Shown here piece after piece: positions 5,764 through 6,345 of a stretch of 6,345 nucleotides of DNA. The DNA is from Robiginitomaculum sp. (lineage in GTDB: Bacteria; Pseudomonadota; Alphaproteobacteria; Caulobacterales; Maricaulaceae): positions 13,752 to 20,096 of the forward strand of contig NVTC01000012.1 in NCBI GenBank assembly GCA_002732905.1, given 5' to 3'. Position numbers and translations under genes: made by a program. A model generated the notes under the pieces. It saw nothing but the letters and a program-made list of their open reading frames with translations, ran no database searches and was not told where the DNA came from. The stretch's first letter is position 1. Each line of letters opens with the position of its first letter.

Positions 5764-5940
5764 CTCTATATATCCCGCCTACATTTTGGTGAATTTCAAC
5801 TCTGTGTGGTTGGCTATAGCATGGCCAAGCCATTTTCAGAGTGTTTTTTGTTGGAAAAAACAGAAAATAAAGGACGATTAAGGAGATAAGTTTTTCGCAC
5901 CGGGTATTTAACCGAATTCGGTGCGTTTTAGTGGGTTTAA
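5764..5940. other. Divergent intergenic region between rlmB and tRNA-Tyr
   Basis: These 177 nt must contain the rlmB promoter (reverse) and the tRNA promoter (forward), but I find no clear -35/-10 pair for either. A possible reverse -35, TTGAAA (5799-5794), lacks a good partner. Visible structure: inverted repeat TTGGC/GCCAA (5810-5814, 5824-5828), inverted repeat GTTTTTT/AAAAAAC (5843-5849, 5855-5861), a CGCACCG/CGGTGCG stem, and TTAAGGAGA repeated at 5878 and 5937, the second running into the tRNA. Confidence 0.5.
5896..5925 (+). other. Stem-loop upstream of tRNA-Tyr
   Basis: CGCACCG (5896-5902) pairs with CGGTGCG (5919-5925) over a 16-nt loop, followed by TTTTA. Inside it the perfect 12-bp palindrome ACCGAATTCGGT (5911-5922) offers a competing fold. 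It looks like a weak terminator or a leader processing structure, but no forward gene precedes it. Confidence 0.4.
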
Positions 5941-6026
5941 GGAGAGGTGGCCGAGTGGTTAAAGGCGTCAGACTGTAAATCTGATCACGCAAGTGTACAT
6001 TGGTTCAAATCCAATCCTCTCCACCA
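5941..6026 (+). tRNA. tRNA-Tyr (anticodon GTA)
   Basis: An 86-nt class II tRNA. The acceptor stem GGAGAGG pairs with CCTCTCC (6016-6022), followed by discriminator A and encoded CCA. The anticodon loop CTGTAAA, closed by TCAGA/TCTGA, carries GTA at 5975-5977. A long variable arm, as expected for bacterial tRNA-Tyr, lies between the anticodon arm and the ATTGG/CCAAT T stem with TTCAAAT loop. All stems pair. Confidence 0.97.
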
Positions 6027-6045
6027 TCCCACGCGCTAAAAGCAA

Positions 6046-6119
6046 GCGGGTATAGTATAGTGGTAATACAGCAGCCTTCCAAGCTGACTACGCGGGTTCG
6101 ATTCCCGCTACCCGCTCCA
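6046..6119 (+). tRNA. tRNA-Gly (anticodon TCC)
   Basis: A 74-nt tRNA. The acceptor stem GCGGGTA pairs with TACCCGC (6109-6115), followed by discriminator T and encoded CCA. The anticodon loop CTTCCAA holds TCC at 6078-6080. The T arm is CGGG-TTCGATT-CCCG. In the anticodon stem GCAGC/GCTGA, the outer position (6071 with 6087) is a G-A mismatch. It lies 19 nt after tRNA-Tyr with no terminator between, so co-transcription is likely. Confidence 0.96.
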
Positions 6120-6127
6120 AGTTGAAC

Positions 6128-6156
6128 CACCTATGAAGGTGCCCAATGAAGGTACC
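6128..6156 (+). repeat. Short direct repeat and hairpin after tRNA-Gly
   Basis: ATGAAGGTGCC (6133-6143) and ATGAAGGTACC (6146-6156) match at 10 of 11 positions with a 13-nt period. The first copy overlaps a 5-bp stem CACCT/AGGTG (6128-6132, 6137-6141) with an ATGA loop. A nine-codon ORF (6133-6162, MKVPNEGTK) spans it but has no ribosome binding site. Confidence 0.45.
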
Positions 6157-6168
6157 AAGTAAGCATCC

Positions 6169-6191
6169 GTCTTGATAGCGAGTATCAAGAC
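6169..6191 (+). other. Strong hairpin in the tuf leader
   Basis: GTCTTGATA (6169-6177) pairs perfectly with TATCAAGAC (6183-6191) around a 5-nt GCGAG loop. No T-tract follows, so it is not an intrinsic terminator. If the tRNA genes and tuf are co-transcribed, it could be a processing site between tRNA-Gly and the tuf message. As DNA it overlaps a promoter-like -35. Confidence 0.65.
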
Positions 6192-6199
6192 ACTATATG
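6172..6199 (+). promoter_or_regulatory. Putative tuf-proximal promoter
   Basis: TTGATA (6172-6177), a 16-nt spacer, then TATATG (6194-6199), about 80 nt before the tuf start. The -35 lies within the left arm of the hairpin at 6169-6191. If used, tuf would have a transcript independent of the tRNA genes. Prediction by eye. Confidence 0.35.
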
Positions 6200-6228
6200 A
6201 AGATAAAATTAAAACAGCCTAAATCCCC

Positions 6229-6257
6229 AAGGAGGGGAAATGGGCCCAAGAAATTAA
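6229..6257 (+). other. Consensus Shine-Dalgarno followed by a five-codon ORF in the tuf leader
   Basis: AAGGAGG (6229-6235) is a full match to the anti-Shine-Dalgarno complement. ATG 6240 lies 4 nt after it and reads MGPRN then TAA (6255-6257), ending 23 nt before tuf. The site sits in a small hairpin, TCCCC (6224-6228) with GGGGA (6234-6238). It could be a leader peptide, a ribosome standby site or coincidence. Confidence 0.3.
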
Positions 6258-6280
6258 AAGTAAAGTAAACGGAGAGTATA

Positions 6281-6345
6281 ATGGCTAAAGAGAAATTTGA
6301 ACGCACCAAGCCGCATGCGAATATTGGTACGATTGGTCACGTTGA
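6281..6345 (+). CDS. tuf: Elongation factor Tu, 5' fragment
   Basis: The first 21 codons and two bases of the next are present before the window ends. MAKEKFERTKPHANIGTIGH is the diagnostic EF-Tu N-terminus, leading into the first GTP-binding motif that would follow. EF-Tu is the GTPase that brings aminoacyl-tRNA to the ribosomal A site. ATG 6281 has GGAGAG (6271-6276) upstream with suitable spacing. Its position after tRNA-Tyr and tRNA-Gly mirrors the E. coli thrU-tyrU-glyT-thrT-tufB cluster, without the flanking tRNA-Thr genes. Co-transcription with the tRNAs is plausible because no terminator is visible in the 161-nt gap. Confidence 0.96.
   Translation, partial: MAKEKFERTKPHANIGTIGHV

Noticed and set aside
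5741..5992. Reverse 83-codon frame across the rlmB upstream region
   Set aside because: It runs through tRNA-Tyr and has no ribosome binding site or domain. It is a spurious frame in intergenic DNA.

Overview
This window looks like chromosomal DNA of an alphaproteobacterium with moderate GC. The pointers are an IalB-family secreted protein, a short SpoU-type methyltransferase that I associate with alphaproteobacteria, and the block rlmB (reverse) / tRNA-Tyr / tRNA-Gly / tuf. I cannot name a genus from sequence alone. Most of the content is recognisable housekeeping or conserved accessory genes, and I see no CRISPR array, insertion sequence, phage gene or toxin-antitoxin pair.

Layout. Bases 1-2619 hold three tightly packed forward genes: a PlsC-type acyltransferase whose 5' end probably lies outside the window, an LplT/Aas-type major facilitator transporter, and a TrmH/SpoU-family RNA 2'-O-methyltransferase starting 2 nt after the transporter stop. 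The first two resemble a split form of the transporter-plus-acyltransferase part of fused Aas proteins, so lysophospholipid uptake and re-acylation is the likely job. A 22-nt tandem repeat covers the stop codon of the methyltransferase gene. Bases 2740-3237 encode a secreted IalB-family protein.

Bases 3321-4727 hold three tandem DUF805 membrane-protein genes. They are paralogues, and copies 2 and 3 also share their upstream leader, including promoter-like elements and an identically spaced GGGAGG ribosome binding site. The duplicated unit was therefore a promoter-plus-gene cassette. A strong bidirectional terminator (4753-4788) separates this cluster from the convergent rlmB gene on the reverse strand (4795-5763), which encodes the 23S rRNA G2251 2'-O-methyltransferase with a long basic N-terminal tail.

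Bases 5764-5940 are a divergent intergenic region with several small inverted repeats. tRNA-Tyr(GTA) and tRNA-Gly(TCC), both with encoded CCA, follow. A structured 161-nt leader (6120-6280) then precedes the first 21 codons of tuf (EF-Tu), which runs off the window. That leader has a 9-bp hairpin overlapping a promoter-like element, plus a perfect Shine-Dalgarno sequence in front of a five-codon ORF. The right end is a translation block (rRNA methylation, tRNAs, elongation factor), and the left end is concerned with membrane lipid and envelope functions.
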